Notes: generated from the letters alone by a model not told the origin. A DNA stretch of 64,000 bases from Acanthosepion esculentum (GCA_964036315.1 OZ038509.1:27698419-27762418), one strand, 5' to 3'; positions 11,112 to 21,832 are shown, counted from the first letter of the stretch. Made by a program: numbers and translations.

Positions 11112-12723
11112 TAAACTGTGTCTAGAGATTATATGCAAGTTATGAATTGGTATAAAGAGTTGTGTCTTTAATGTTAAAAGTCCTATTATGATGTTGTTTA
11201 GATTCTACTCAATATTATTAACTTAGATATATAGTGATAGAGAAAACTATTGTTTTTGGTTGGAAAAAATTTTACTAAGTTAACAAAACAGACTAATTTG
11301 ACTGTCAGTAGTTTATTTGCAACTATTTATTTTGATACTTGTACATTATTATATCTTGTAAAACTAATTTTAAAAAATAACATAAAAAGATTTTAGAACA
11401 AATTTGTCAATTTCTTAAAGGAAAAACATAAAAAAAACATTTTATTTTAAAAATAAAAGATATATTAACAAAAAATAATAAGAACCTCCTAAAATTTATT
11501 GCACAAATGCTCCTTTCTTTTCAATAACTCTTAGCAGCCTATTGTCAACATCTGATATTAGATTTGCAATTTTAGTGGCTGTTAAGTTGTTTGCAGCAAC
11601 TTTAACTGCCTCCCAGAGGTCACACTTGCTGTTGAATTGCCTTCCATTAGAATAAATATATCTCTTAGAGGATGCTCCACAGGTTCTCAATGGGATTCAA
11701 GTCAGAGCTATTTGAAGGCCAGTTCATAAGAGAATCTTCAACAAATCCCTTTTCTTTCAACTCGGATTTAGTAAACTTTGATGCATGACTTGGTGCGTTG
11801 TCTTGCATAAAGATCGTAGATCTACGCTTGGCTAAAGACTGGTTATCAAGCCATTCAAAGAAATATTGCTCTAGAAAATCACAGTAACTTTTGGAATTCA
11901 TTTTAACCCCGTCTTTCAGTTTAAATGGACCCACGAGCTCATTACCAATAATCCCAGCCCATATCATGATCCCACCGCCGCCTTGTTGGCGTTTAAAACA
12001 TTTTCTTGAGTCATGTTGCTTGCAAACCCATCCTCGAGCCCATCGAGGGTGATCCTTGATTCGTCTGTAAAAAGCACTTTACTGAAATCAGTTTTCATGT
12101 ATTTTTTTGCCCACTGCAATCTTCTTTCCTTATGTTTTTTTGTTAAAATGGGTTTCTTTATTTGATTTTTTACATCAGCAACCTTCCTTAATGCTTTACA
12201 CCTTGTTTCCCTTGACACCATAGAAGCTCCAGCGGCCTCAAATATGAACGCACTTGACGCATTTGGGTTTCTTATTAATTCTCTTCAGATATGTGATAGA
12301 TCCCGCTTTGTTAAATTACTGAATTCAGCCTGAGACTTTTTTTTCCTTGGTTGAATTCCCATTTGACATATTTTCTTGATTGTTCGATGATCCCTTTTCA
12401 AATCCTTAGAAATTTGAAGCAAAGACTTTCCTTTGCTACTTTCTTTGATTATATAGTTCTTTACATTCATTGTTAGTTCTTTTTTACGAGCCATAATACT
12501 AAATTCTAGTTCTTGCAAATAATCTCTTGACACTGCAAATTGCTATAATTACTGAAAAAATACTAAATATCAATCTGAAATTGAAAATTGGGACTTAATT
12601 GCTTTCATGCTTACTTGCTATACATAATAGTAGAAATTATTTCATTGGATAACACATATCTATGAATTTTACATAAAATATTTGACAATACCTCTTTTGC
12701 ATATAATCTCTAGATGCAGTTTA
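11112..12723 (-). mobile_element. Near full-length Tc1-like transposon with TA duplication
   Basis: Both ends read inward TAAACTG, two variable bases, then TCTAGAGATTATATGCAA: left at 11112, right as the reverse complement ending at 12723. The terminal TA on each side fits the Tc1/mariner TA target duplication. The element is about 1.6 kb, a normal size for the family, and lies in reverse orientation inside CEP78 intron 1. The enclosed transposase is frameshifted (see next entry). Long similar ends and good protein similarity suggest a fairly recent insertion. Confidence 0.9.
11496..12494 (-). pseudogene. Tc1-like transposase, broken by frameshifts
   Basis: Translation on the minus strand starts at MARKKELTMN (about 12494). 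It shows a helix-turn-helix (GKSLLQISKDLKRDHRTIKK), a basic region, the first catalytic aspartate in FTDESRI (about 12065), the second in MQDNAPSHAS (about 11810) and a DLNPIENLWS block with the glutamate (about 11690). The C-terminal part ends at 11496. This is a DDE-type Tc1 transposase. It is split over at least four frames, with breaks near 12285, 11965-11980 and 11670, so it cannot be made as one protein. All three acidic residues remain recognisable. Confidence 0.9.
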
Positions 12724-13019
12724 CTTCTATTTCTAAATATATCTTTTTTCCTCACTCACACTGTTTTGGGCAAGGACTAGTAGTAGGTTAAGTTTAATAA
12801 ATAAAATAAAAATATTTCTGAAATTCCCTGAAAAGAATCATCTATTTATCATCTCCTTAGCACTTCAAAATTAACACCTGATACATTTAAGGACAAGTCA
12901 ATTAGCTAGTCATTTCTGAAAGCAGATACTTGGATAACTAAAACAAAAGATCAAATACCCTGCACCAAAGCAAAGGACAATCCTACTTTCAGTCCCTATA
13001 CTCCATGTCCACTTACCAC

Positions 13020-13430
13020 CTACAATATTGTAGTGAACAGTCCTGTAGAAGCAAGCGAGCCAGAGTGGCTTACATCTGATGCATAGGAAAATAAGGGTCT
13101 TACCTCAATGTGTGCTACGTGGCATCGGCAAGTTTGCTCCTTGGAAATGGCATTAATCTCCCGTCTAGCAATTCCAGCAGTATGTGTGGTAACAAGGGTT
13201 TCTGTACAGTTTGGCATACTTCAACCAATAGCAAGTCGTGCTGATTGGCTGAACTGGAGGAGGCTATTTACCTGGGTAACTGAGAATAAAACGAAGAACG
13301 CTGATTGGTTGGTCAACCGCGGTGTTGGCCTGATAAAAGAGCACTGAAGCAGTGATAAGGAGAGACTGATTTTACATTTGGAAGTGTTCGGAAAGCAAGA
13401 ACGGCAAATTGAACCAGCGGTATCTTGAAT
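13020..13430 (+). promoter_or_regulatory. CCAAT-rich promoter-like patch, possible start of another unit
   Basis: Within 115 bases there are CCAAT at 13225, ATTGG at 13244 and ATTGG at 13304, followed by a TATA-like TGATAAAAGA at 13331-13340. The block is visibly richer in G+C than the surrounding intron. The layout resembles a polymerase II promoter such as a histone or LTR promoter. No coding sequence was recognised downstream. It could be an alternative promoter, an LTR remnant or a chance cluster. No LTR ends were identified. Confidence 0.4.
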
Positions 13431-13899
13431 TGTACGAGCGATGTCTTAGTAATAGAGATTCATTTAAGCTAAACCCAAGAAAAGAGGGTTTCAAGGTTAG
13501 TTCTCTCTCCCATTTTACCAGAAAGTGGGATAGGCTGATCCACTTCTATAACTACCAAAGAACTAATCAGGATGACTACCTATTAAAAAAAAATGGAGAA
13601 ATCTTGCTCTATTTCAATGTACTGTGAGTTACTGACTCTGTCACACAAGAAGGATACAAGTTTGTATGCAAAAGAATATAAACCTTCCAAAACAATGTTT
13701 GCTCAGCGTTCATTCATTTTGAATGTTAAAAATTCTGCACCAACCTCCAGAATTGCATTCTCTGTTTCTATTCCCTTTGAAAGTCATGTGTATTTACTCA
13801 CTTTCTGAGGCAATCTGTGTCAATAGATTCATCGCCAGATGCCATATTTCCATTCAAAGGATCCTTCACTTGTGATTGTTTCAGTCTCTCTCAACAATG

Positions 13900-14165
13900 T
13901 GTGTGTTTTTAATCATTCCACCTGAAGCAAGGTAATAAAACCACTTGGATGCAAAGGGTTACTGAGAGTGAATGAAACTGAGAGGACAATAAAAGAACAG
14001 GATTCAAGCAAACATAAAATAATGATTGATAAGAATAGAACTTATGGGTGCATCAAGCAATTTCAACAGTGAAATTATGAGACCTAACTGCCAATCTAGT
14101 ACTGTGTTTAAATTCATGAAGTCGAGGTGCCAACAGGGAAAGCTCATCAGAACAACTGTTGTGGG
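13900..14165 (-). pseudogene. LINE 3' end fragment, antisense copy D
   Basis: Contains the same 3' terminal words as copies A and C: ATTCCACCTGAAGCAAGGTA, GGACAATAAAAGAACAGG, TTTCAACAGTGAAATTATGAGACC and AAATTCATGAAGTCGAGGTG. It is shorter, having lost the central SFF..T..LW block. Confidence 0.65.
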
Positions 14166-15012
14166 GAAAACAGATTTGTATCAATACAAAAGCATCCAGT
14201 AAGTTAACTCCTGTTGATTTTTAAAAGAACAGCAAAATATTTTGCCAAGACCTTCTGTCTCATCGATCCTGATTAGGAATTTTATTTTGCATTCTGGTGG
14301 CCCACATCATGTTTTATTTGTTACTTGTTGAAATGAAGATGTGTAATTTTGTTTTGTTTATGCACCTTAACAATTTTACTAGCCTAATGGTAATGTATTA
14401 TTTTTTTAAGGACAATGGGTGTGAGTTCAACTCACATCTTAATTAGCGACTTCTTTGTCTTGAACCACTGTAATTTAACAACTGAAGAGGAATAGATTGG
14501 CTAAAAATGTCATAAAAAATAACACTAAATAAAGAACTAATAATTTATTTTAGACTCTTAAAACTAATATTACACCTGGCATTTTCACCTGTGTTGCAGG
14601 CATTGCTATCCTTTCTTATTAATAGAAACATTATTTTTAGTGGGTGTACATGTTTGTGTACATATCCTATTTTTGTTTTTTCAAACAGTGCAATTAATAT
14701 CTATCAGCAAAGACCTTGAAATTCTTATCAAAAATCAAGTGACACATTTTCTTTAATAAGATTTTTGATCTTTAGATCAGTAAATATTAATTTTGCTATC
14801 TAAGAAAAAGAAAAGTCTAATCATATGCATGTCCTCACCAAATATAAGACTTGTAGTAATGAGAAATAATACTGGATTAAAAATTTCATTAATTGGTTTG
14901 AAGTTAACCTATTTTTGCACCCAAAATTTAAGCAAAGCAGGTGTTGAATTTGAAAGGTCCCAATGAGATATTTGCATTTCTTGAATAGGATAATTGAACT
15001 TTCCATTGTTTG
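14165..15012. other. Intron sequence, unassigned
   Basis: Intron 1 sequence with no recognised exon. A phrase GAAAGGTCCCAATGAG occurs at 14953 and GAAAGGTCCCAATAAG at 15665, which hints at a dispersed repeat flanking the SINE at 15019. Confidence 0.35.
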
Positions 15013-15018
15013 GAATGG

Positions 15019-15425
15019 CTTCCTGTAGCTTAATGGTAAAGCACACATGTTTTGAGGATGATTACTGTTGGTTACAATCACTATGGGGATGACTGCAAGA
15101 ACAGATGCATGCTGGGATTTCTTCCTAGCCAATAAGATAGTCCACTTATTGGTCTCATCTGCCATATTTCTGTCCTTTCTTGTTTTGAAGTCAGGACACT
15201 GTGATCGCGTGTCTATATCCCTTTTGTGTGTTAAAACCATTCTTACTTTATGGAATTTTTGCCTTATTTCTGTTGCTTTGCCTTGCATATATTGTTTACT
15301 TGCTCAATATCATTTTTGCCTTCTCTTCTTTTCTCTCTTCTTTTCTCTTTATTCTTTATTGCAAACTTTGTTTTGGACATTTCTGCAAATTACATTTAAC
15401 TATGGCCAATTACTCAGATTAAAAA
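15019..15425 (+). mobile_element. tRNA-like SINE with one 57-bp internal unit
   Basis: An A-box-like TAGCTTAATGG at 15026 and a B-box-like GGTTACAATCAC at 15070 give a polymerase III type head. The body includes ATGACTGCAAGAACAGATGC, TTTTGAAGTCAGGACA and one 57-base-type unit (TTTTGCCTTATTTCTGTTGC ... TTGTTTACTTGC). It ends with TTTGGACATTTCTGCAAATT and a tail. The same element occurs at 27525-28425, where that unit is repeated ten times, and partially at 35195-35440. Which tRNA gave rise to the head is unclear. Confidence 0.75.
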
Positions 15426-15943
15426 GGGAATACAACTTTGTTTCCCATTGAAAGGCAAATTTTCTTTAATAAGACTTTCAATTTCTAGGCAGATAGATAT
15501 TAATTTCACTGTCTCAGGAAACAGATGTCTACTCCAACATGTTTACCCACTAAACATAATGTTTATATTAAGAAATATTGTTGGCAAAAAAAATACATTA
15601 TTTTCTTAAAAGTTTCTTTGTTTAGGTTTTGTGTATAAAAGTAAACTTAGCTGATATAGACATTGAAAGGTCCCAATAAGTATAAAGTTGGATTAAAAAA
15701 ATTGGTTAATTATTTGAAAATTACATTATCTTTCCAAAAAAATAAATTAGACTATTGCTATTGAGAGCTTCCAAAATTTGAAAGATTGTTTTGGCAAGAA
15801 TTTCCCCCAGGAAATCTGAGGAACATTTTGTTCCATTGTGGGCAATGGATTTAGGATTGATAAATTGTTAGCTACCACTGCACTGATTGCAGTATTTATT
15901 TGAATATTGAAATAATTAAAGATTTCTCTCTCTCTTTTTGTAG
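15426..15943. other. Intron sequence before exon 2
   Basis: AT-rich 3' end of intron 1. The final stretch TTTCTCTCTCTCTTTTTGTAG (15923-15943) is the polypyrimidine tract and acceptor of CEP78 exon 2. Confidence 0.5.
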
Positions 15944-16038
15944 CCTGCCTGATTGGAAACCATTATTGAGTTCATTGAGTATCAATAAAAGCCTGGAATA
16001 TGTCGCTGTGACCAGTAACCACTTAATTACAGAAAAAG
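15944..16038 (+). CDS. CEP78: CEP78 coding exon 2
   Basis: A 95-base exon entered in phase 2. The split codon AG|C joins exon 1, then LPDWKPLLSSLSINKSLEYV and a short variable tail ending ITEK. The D-W-x-P-L-L-x-x-L-x-I-N-K motif is strongly conserved in CEP78. Acceptor TTTTTGTAG and donor GTGAGA fit consensus, and the exon leaves phase 1. A 5S-derived SINE begins about 50 bases downstream of the donor. Confidence 0.93.
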
Positions 16039-16087
16039 GTGAGAAAATGAGTGCAGTTGATTTTATTCAATTTGATTACTTCTTGAA

Positions 16088-16204
16088 TTGATTCCTGTAC
16101 AATCAGCAAAGTTAAGCAATGTTGAGTCTGGTCAGCATGTAGTTTGATGGTCGTTTGGGAATACCAGGCGCTTTAATCTTGCATGTGTGGGAAATGTAAT
16201 GGAT
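16088..16204 (+). mobile_element. 5S rRNA/tRNA composite SINE, copy 2, left part
   Basis: GTTAAGCAATGTTGAGTCTG and TGGGAATACCAGGCGCT follow the 5S head of the copy at 7768. The tRNA part begins with AATGTAATGGAT and is interrupted at 16204 by a solo LTR. The right part resumes at 16643. The 5S promoter region has drifted (GATGGTCGTTTGG instead of GATGGGTAACCGCTTGG). Confidence 0.85.
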
Positions 16205-16642
16205 TGTTGTATAAGAGTAAGTGTCGTTGCCGACACTGTGGTTTGAAACTAGATCACCAGTGAGCAACATGGGTGATTCCATTAAGTAGATCATGTAATC
16301 ATGAAGGAAGTGAATAAATAGGAAGTAGCGTGATGACTAACTTGTCTCTATTTCTCCTCTGTCACTATACAAATTACTGTTCACTCCTCTTGTCTATCCA
16401 CTATTGCTATACGTTCACTCTCTCTACTCTACTACTATATGGATTACAATTCTCTTCTGATCATTATACTATTTGGTGATTACTACTTGAACAAGTATTA
16501 CTAGTGCAGATATTACTGGAAGGTGTTACTACGAGTACCAGCGTCTATGAAGTCTCAAATATAACAAGCATTATTGGAAGTGATAACAAACTTTTGCTTG
16601 ACATAGCAAAAGTGGCAAGTGAAGCTGTCCAACATCAAAAAG
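16205..16642 (+). mobile_element. Solo LTR of the gypsy family also present at 49172-53893
   Basis: About 438 bases beginning TGTTGTATAAGAG and ending near CCAACATCAAAAAG. It is nearly identical along its length to the 3' LTR at 53498-53893 and the partial 5' LTR at 49172-49410. The five bases TGGAT stand on both sides (16200-16204 and 16643-16647), as expected of an integrase-made duplication. Removing it restores the SINE reading GTAATGGATAATGGCTTGG. A solo LTR usually arises by recombination between the two LTRs of one element. Confidence 0.88.
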
Positions 16643-16885
16643 TGGATAATGGCTTGGAATTGTTCATTGGAGGTCCAATTCCAGTTGGTTTCATTATATT
16701 CACTTAAGGGCAAATCTTCTTTCCCAGTTATGGGTTAATTAGTAAGACTTGTATCACTAATCCATTCTTATCTCTAAAATTAAAATTAAAATTGTGTACA
16801 AAACTTTTAGATTTTGGCATTAAATAATCCATAGAGGTGTTGATATGCCACTAAATAAAACCAACCACCAACCAATTCTTCTTGA
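16643..16885 (+). mobile_element. 5S rRNA/tRNA composite SINE, copy 2, right part
   Basis: Resumes at GGATAATGGCTTGGAATTG and follows the body of copy 1 (GGTCCAATTCCAGTTGG, TATATTCACTTAAG, TTATGGGTTAATTAGTAAGA). The 3' tail GGCATTAAATAATCC...GATATGCCACTAAATAAAAC and an ACCAACC-type end are shared with other SINEs here (25490-25530, 25629-25670, and distantly 46850-46895). Confidence 0.82.
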
Positions 16886-16909
16886 AGGACACATGCTATT
16901 TGCATGTAG

Positions 16910-17265
16910 AGTGTTCCAACGAACTACATTCCTTAGTTCCACCACTTCTGACTTTCATGGCTAAAACTGGCAATGCCACACACAATGTAGAAAAACCCTC
17001 TCATTCCTTTACTATTCTATTGGTGAGCAGTTAATTCTCACAAATGGTTGCTTTGAAGTTACTCCCAAGTGGATGTTTCCTCGATCCCTATAATCTTAAC
17101 CTGTTATATCTATTGTCAGCTGTTATATTCACCACATACCCACAGAAACTACAACTCTTATTCTGTAACCTTCTACCTCAAGTGACTCTTCGGCCTTGGA
17201 CAGGATGAACTTCATTGCCCCCCCCAAACTTCATTACTTAATTGCTTTATATTAAAACTAGAAAG
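16910..17265 (+). pseudogene. LINE 3' end fragment, plus strand
   Basis: Shares words with the LINE tail at 18388-18620: GAACTACATTCCTTAGTTCCACC, then ATTCTATTGGTGAG. It continues into a 3' untranslated part with a C run (17217-17226). No frame is open. The protein tail is only faintly readable, so this is an old copy. Confidence 0.5.
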
Positions 17266-17299
17266 GTTTCATATGAAGTATTGTTTTATTAAAAGGGAT

Positions 17300-18387
17300 T
17301 GGTGAAGAAAGAAGAAAAAAACCCTTTTCTTTAGCCTCGCTGCTGGAAAGTGTTCAGAATGCTAGGAAATTTGTCCAGGCTTTCCCGCATCAAAGGGTTG
17401 AGGTTAAAAATAGGGCTGAAAATAATTGCGAATAAAAATGCGAGTAAAACGGCAAGATTAGAGCGGACAAACTCTCTCTTTTAGGCATGTCCGAATAAAG
17501 AAAAAAACTCCTGCTCGGTGAGTAACAACAAAAGAAGAAAGTGTTTATTTACAATATACACAAAAATGGGTAAAGGGGGAAAAAAAGATGATTAGGAGAG
17601 AAAGAAAGGGAAAAGAGAAAATGTTCTTGACTTAAAAAAGGCTTGCTCAAAATATTTCTTTGAGCGCCTAAAGAGTTCTTTAAGCGATTAGATATTATTG
17701 TTAAGGTTCAGATAGATACACTCACAGTTCTTGTAGAGTTGAAAACCCGTTCGCAGATAAAGGAATCCTGCAGTTGAGTGAGATGCTAGGTCGACAACAG
17801 AAGTCCAGTGGGCTCGTCAGAAGGAGTGGTGAAGGGATGCAGCCTTGGATTGGTCTTGAATAGTGGACCGACGTTCGTTTTTGACAGCCCTTTAGTAGTT
17901 CTTCTTTGGTGAAAGAGGCGCAGAAGCTCCCTAATGTCAACCTCACAGACGGTGGGCAGAATTCTCACTGGCAAAATAAGCAAGATTCTCCAAATTTATG
18001 GAGTTTTGGTAGGCTCCGATGGATCGAGGATTTTTCCCTCCAAAATTGTTGTACAATTTTCCTGGCCCCACTATTGGTCAGAAAACATTCTTATCTCCGA
18101 TAAGAATCAGGGCCCTGGGAACCAGTTTTGAAGGTACTGAAAACAGGTTGGTGTGAAGAAGCTGTGAGGTTTCTTCCAGACTTTGTGGCACCATGGAAAG
18201 AATGATGGTGGTGGAATTCCTTTTTGTGTTTTCCAGCTTTCTCGTTAGCCAGAAAATATATTCTTATCTCTGATAAGAATTAGGCCTTGGGAGCCGGTTT
18301 TGAAATTAAAAAGAGGTTGGAGTGAGGATAGAAAAAATAGCGAGAATATGAACTTGTGAATTGTTGTTCTCAAATTAAATTCCAACA
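17300..18387. repeat. Unclassified moderately GC-rich element, possible LTR
   Basis: This block has a base composition unlike the flanks and lies between two LINE fragments. It contains a direct duplication: 18056-18150 and 18235-18330 share CAGAAAA, ATTCTTATCTCYGATAAGAA, GGGAACC/GGGAGCC, GTTTTGAA and GGTTGG blocks. A TTTATTTACAATATACAC stretch at 17543 and purine-rich tracts at 17570-17610 suggest retroelement or LTR origin. Boundaries and target duplication could not be established. Confidence 0.4.
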
Positions 18388-18640
18388 GTTCAGAAGAACT
18401 TCACTCCTTAGTTCCACCCCCATTCTAACCTTCTCAGTCATGCTATGCCCATTGTCATGAAACACCCACATTCCCTTCATATTTTATTGGGGAGATGGAA
18501 ATTCCACTCAAGCAGCTTCTTCCCACAAACTGTTGCTTTTGGGGGACCAACTCCAAAGAGGATGCATCCCAGATTATTACAATCTTTATTGAACTCGTAT
18601 GTTATTATTATTATATTATATTATTATCTGACACTCGATT
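18388..18640 (+). pseudogene. LINE ORF2 C-terminal fragment, plus strand
   Basis: Encodes KHPHSLHILLGRWKFHSSSF followed by FPQTVAFGGPTPK and a LLQSLLNSY end (18445-18620). It is the plus-strand counterpart of the tail at 8970-9200. It ends in a TTATTATTATATTATATT microsatellite at 18602-18626. Dead 5'-truncated copy. Confidence 0.65.
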
Positions 18641-18649
18641 CTACGTAAT

Positions 18650-20090
18650 TTGGATGTGCTGGATATTAATTTTAACTTGGTTTGGTGCTATCAGGTCCTA
18701 TTTAGCCCATCTGCCATTTTCCAGATTTTTCAAATTAGGACTAAAAAATTAAGTCACGTGTTAATAGTTTTGTTCAAGTTTCATGAATACAAGCAGGTGA
18801 AACTACAGCAAATTACATTATAATGATAGAAATGACTTAAAAAAAAACATGAATCTCACTGTGGCAAAAATTTTCTTTTAAAAGAGGATGCTTCCTGGAT
18901 TATTACAATCGCAACATGATTAGATCTAGGCTTAACCATAAAAGAAAGAAGAAAACATCTTTTTCTTTAGTCAAAACAAAAAATATTTTTCCATATTAAG
19001 TTTTTTTTTAATGACATTTTTTATCTTACTCTTATGCAAAATAAGCCCAATAAACTTTGGTTGACCGAAGCCTTGTGAGTGAAATTGGGTAGATGGAACC
19101 ATTTGGAAAAAGTCCATGGTTGTGCTACCACAAAGTCACAAGTCATCATGACCGAGAGTTTGAGCATACTGGCTTTGTTCAAAAATTAATCATGCCAGAT
19201 TATGTGCTTTCTCCCAGAAATTGTAACTAAGGTCTGCTCAGTGTAGTTACAGTATAAACCACGAGTGGACTATGTGGGTAGAGCAGGCATCTGTAATAGG
19301 GTTTTACTAGCAGCCTTAGCAATAGGTGTTCTTGGAAACTAGTATTAGCCGACTACTATTTTTATTGTGCAAAATAAATTATTGCATAAACTATCTCTTA
19401 TGTTGCTTTCAACTCCACTTGTTTGAGGCTAAGTTCTCCAGTTGAAGATTAGATGGTGCATTTGTAATGTCAATTGAAACATCTATACTTGCAAGCTTAT
19501 CTTTAATTGTCCTTAGCCATGAGATTTCTGCATGACTCCTTTTCTTATTGCATGGTATTTATTAGACACATCCAAGGAAAGTGTAGTGAACTACTGCAGA
19601 GGGCAAAGAGGCCGAGGGTTGCATGCATTTTTTGCAACAGTTAATGTAACACTAGAGAAAATGGTTTACCTCCAGAATGAAAACAGATTCAGACGTGTCT
19701 TGCATGTAAACTATTCTAAAGTGGATTGATTGACTTAAGAAAATGCACTACTGGAACTGATTACAAGCCAGTGGAAACTGACTACAATTTTACAAACTTT
19801 ATTTACAGGAAGTGAATATTTTTCTTTCTTTTGCCTCAATGTTCGCTTTTTGTCTTATAAAAAATGTTTTTGTTTGAGATCTTCCAAATCCAGTGTATAC
19901 TGAGGGCAATTCTAAGTAATTTTCTCTGGAAAGCATCAATATTTTTTTCTCATCTGTACAACTGTACTTCACCCTATGTCATTAATTGGTTCAAGAGGTC
20001 ATGACTTAGGTTGAAATAACTACACTATAAACTGCAAATAACCATCCCCATTGCCTAATACAGTAGTTACGATATGTACATACAGCATTC
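18650..20090. other. Intron 2 sequence with an old dispersed repeat
   Basis: A segment at about 19045-19210 (CCCAATAAACTTTGGTTGAC, CGAAGCCTTGTGAGTGAAAT, GGGTAGATGGAA) resembles a common cephalopod dispersed repeat known to me from memory. Its phrase on tail-end GTAGACGGAAACTG is only approximate here. The rest shows no recognisable gene or repeat. Confidence 0.35.
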
Positions 20091-20095
20091 TGAAT

Positions 20096-20175
20096 AAAAT
20101 AATTAATTTTTACCTTATCTTCCATTGATATAGCTTTACGCTTAGCATTAGCACTGGGACTTTTCTTGGAAGCCA
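20096..20175 (-). pseudogene. Possible N-terminus of a pogo/Tigger-like transposase
   Basis: The minus strand from 20175 reads MASKKSPSANAKRKAISMED and then KVK. A basic start followed by K-A-I-S-x-E-D-K is reminiscent of CENP-B/Tigger-type DNA-binding N-termini. The similarity is short and the frame stops soon after. It could equally be chance. Confidence 0.25.
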
Positions 20176-20344
20176 TGGGCAAAAATGTATTCTAAATCAC
20201 AATTGAAATGTAATTGAAAGAGCATCAATGGCAGAGTACAGATGTAAACAAGTATGAATTCAAAATCGTTGTTGGAGCGGAAAACAATGCATGAGTGCTG
20301 CCTGTTGGCAGGAATTTGAAATAAGAACATCTGCTGAACATAAC

Positions 20345-21040
20345 TATCTGCTATTTTTTTGTTTTTGATGATTTTATGATATATATATTATTTTTAGATT
20401 TATTTAAATATGATTTTATATGTGTTTATTTTTATTTTATTGTTTTGACGTTTCTAATATTTTTAATGGCCGACTCTTGTAAAACGACCATAGGCGAGTT
20501 TTATTTTTTAATATAATATTTAAAAAAACGACGTATTTTCGAAAATGACTTGAAACTACTTAAGCCGAGATATCACTATATTTGTAAACTTTTCCACCCC
20601 CCCCCATATGCCTAAAGGGGAATAATTCTGTTATTATGAACCTGAGTTACTTCCCCTGGACTGATAATACCATTTTCTAAAAATTATTTCATGATGTTTT
20701 CTGTCACATAATAGTGGGGATATGCATCCTTTTGTCATTATGGGTAATATTAAATTTTGTTTATGTTTATTCATGCATCAGAGGTGCTGAAAAATTTAAG
20801 AAGGTTTTCATCAAAATGGTGATTTAAACGTGCCACGTCTCTTCAGAACGTAGGGAGATCACAGCTCTGAACAGCTTCCTTTTTGTTCATTATCTGTGAG
20901 ATGCCATGCATTCTTGCAAAATTTGTAGTTTTCCATTACATTCTCCACGGTTTTAAATTCATGGTTTTCCTTCTCCTAGACTGGTTGCCTCACAAGGAAT
21001 AGAATGCTCAGTCTACTTTTGTATTTAACTATTTTGTTTT
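20345..21040. other. Intron 2 sequence, unassigned
   Basis: AT-rich, with a C run at 20597-20605. No exon, RNA gene or known repeat was recognised. Confidence 0.3.
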
Positions 21041-21420
21041 ATTATTTCACCCCAAGTAAGGGAATAAAGCCGCTAAAACCCAAAGGCTTAGTGAATGTTA
21101 AAGAAAAAGAAACAAATTATCAGAAAAAGAATTAAGAAGACAGAAGATAACGATTGACATGCATTTAAATTTTTGAAGATCAAAGTTGACTGAAAAGCAA
21201 GAAGCCAGAAGTGAGTTCCACTAATGAGAAGTACAAGTAAAGTGTTAGCATAAAACTTACATCTCGCCAATTCATCTATAAAATGATGAAACTTTGCTGG
21301 CAATATAGTAATGTGCTAAAATTCCTGAAGTTTGGATATCGAAAATGAAAACTGGATTGAAAACATCTGTAGCTGGGGATGAGTACAGAAGGATTCATAT
21401 CTTTCTCAAGGATATTTCTG
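21040..21420 (-). pseudogene. LINE ORF2 3' end fragment, antisense copy E
   Basis: Contains ATTTCACCCCAAGTAAGGG, GACAGAAGATAACGATTGAC, CATTTAAATTTTTGAAGATC and, on the minus strand, KFHHFIDELARCKFYANTLL. These are the same tail words as the other copies of this family. Shortened and frameshifted. Confidence 0.7.
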
Positions 21421-21467
21421 CAAAAGTGAATGCAATAGGTTAGTCTAGAATATTCAAACACTTATTT

Positions 21468-21645
21468 GATGCATGTTTCATTAAATAATATAGATAAGCT
21501 TTGTCTATTTTATGTAAATTCTTTTCATATCGTCTGATAAGCTTAGCAACATGATCGTTAAAAGAAGAAAGAAAATCAGACGATATGAAAAGAATTTACA
21601 TAAAATAGACAAAACTTATCTATATTATTTAATGAAACATGCATC
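21468..21645. repeat. Near-perfect 71-bp inverted repeat
   Basis: The arm 21468-21538 (starting GATGCATGTTTCATTAAATA) is matched by the reverse complement at 21575-21645 with a single mismatch in 71 positions, leaving a 36-base loop. The right arm is part of a coding remnant (see 21551-21832), so the left arm looks like an inverted copy of the same coding segment. Confidence 0.92.
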
Positions 21646-21832
21646 AATGAAAAAATGTTGCCTAAATACACACAATATCTATTTTCGGGATAACAGCTGC
21701 GACATTACTCTATTGAACAATTTCGTTCATGCCACATTGACTGAAAAAAAACTCCTACAACAAAAAAATTCTCAAATTAACATATTAGTAAAAAAATGCA
21801 CTCTCTTAAATTTTCAAAATATTCAACCTTAG
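21551..21832 (+). pseudogene. Penelope-like ORF N-terminal remnant, copy 1
   Basis: An open stretch reads KKIRRYEKNLHKIDKTYLYY and then LMKHASMKKCCLNTHNIYFR. It aligns by eye with a second remnant at 23030-23160, which has KKIIRSHEKLYKKLNKSTLS ending in MCIKGGLLPKYT. A short K/R-rich helix followed by C-x4-(L/I)-(L/I)-P-K resembles the segment that precedes the reverse transcriptase in Penelope-like elements. The family call is tentative. No reverse-transcriptase motif is present here. Confidence 0.4.
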
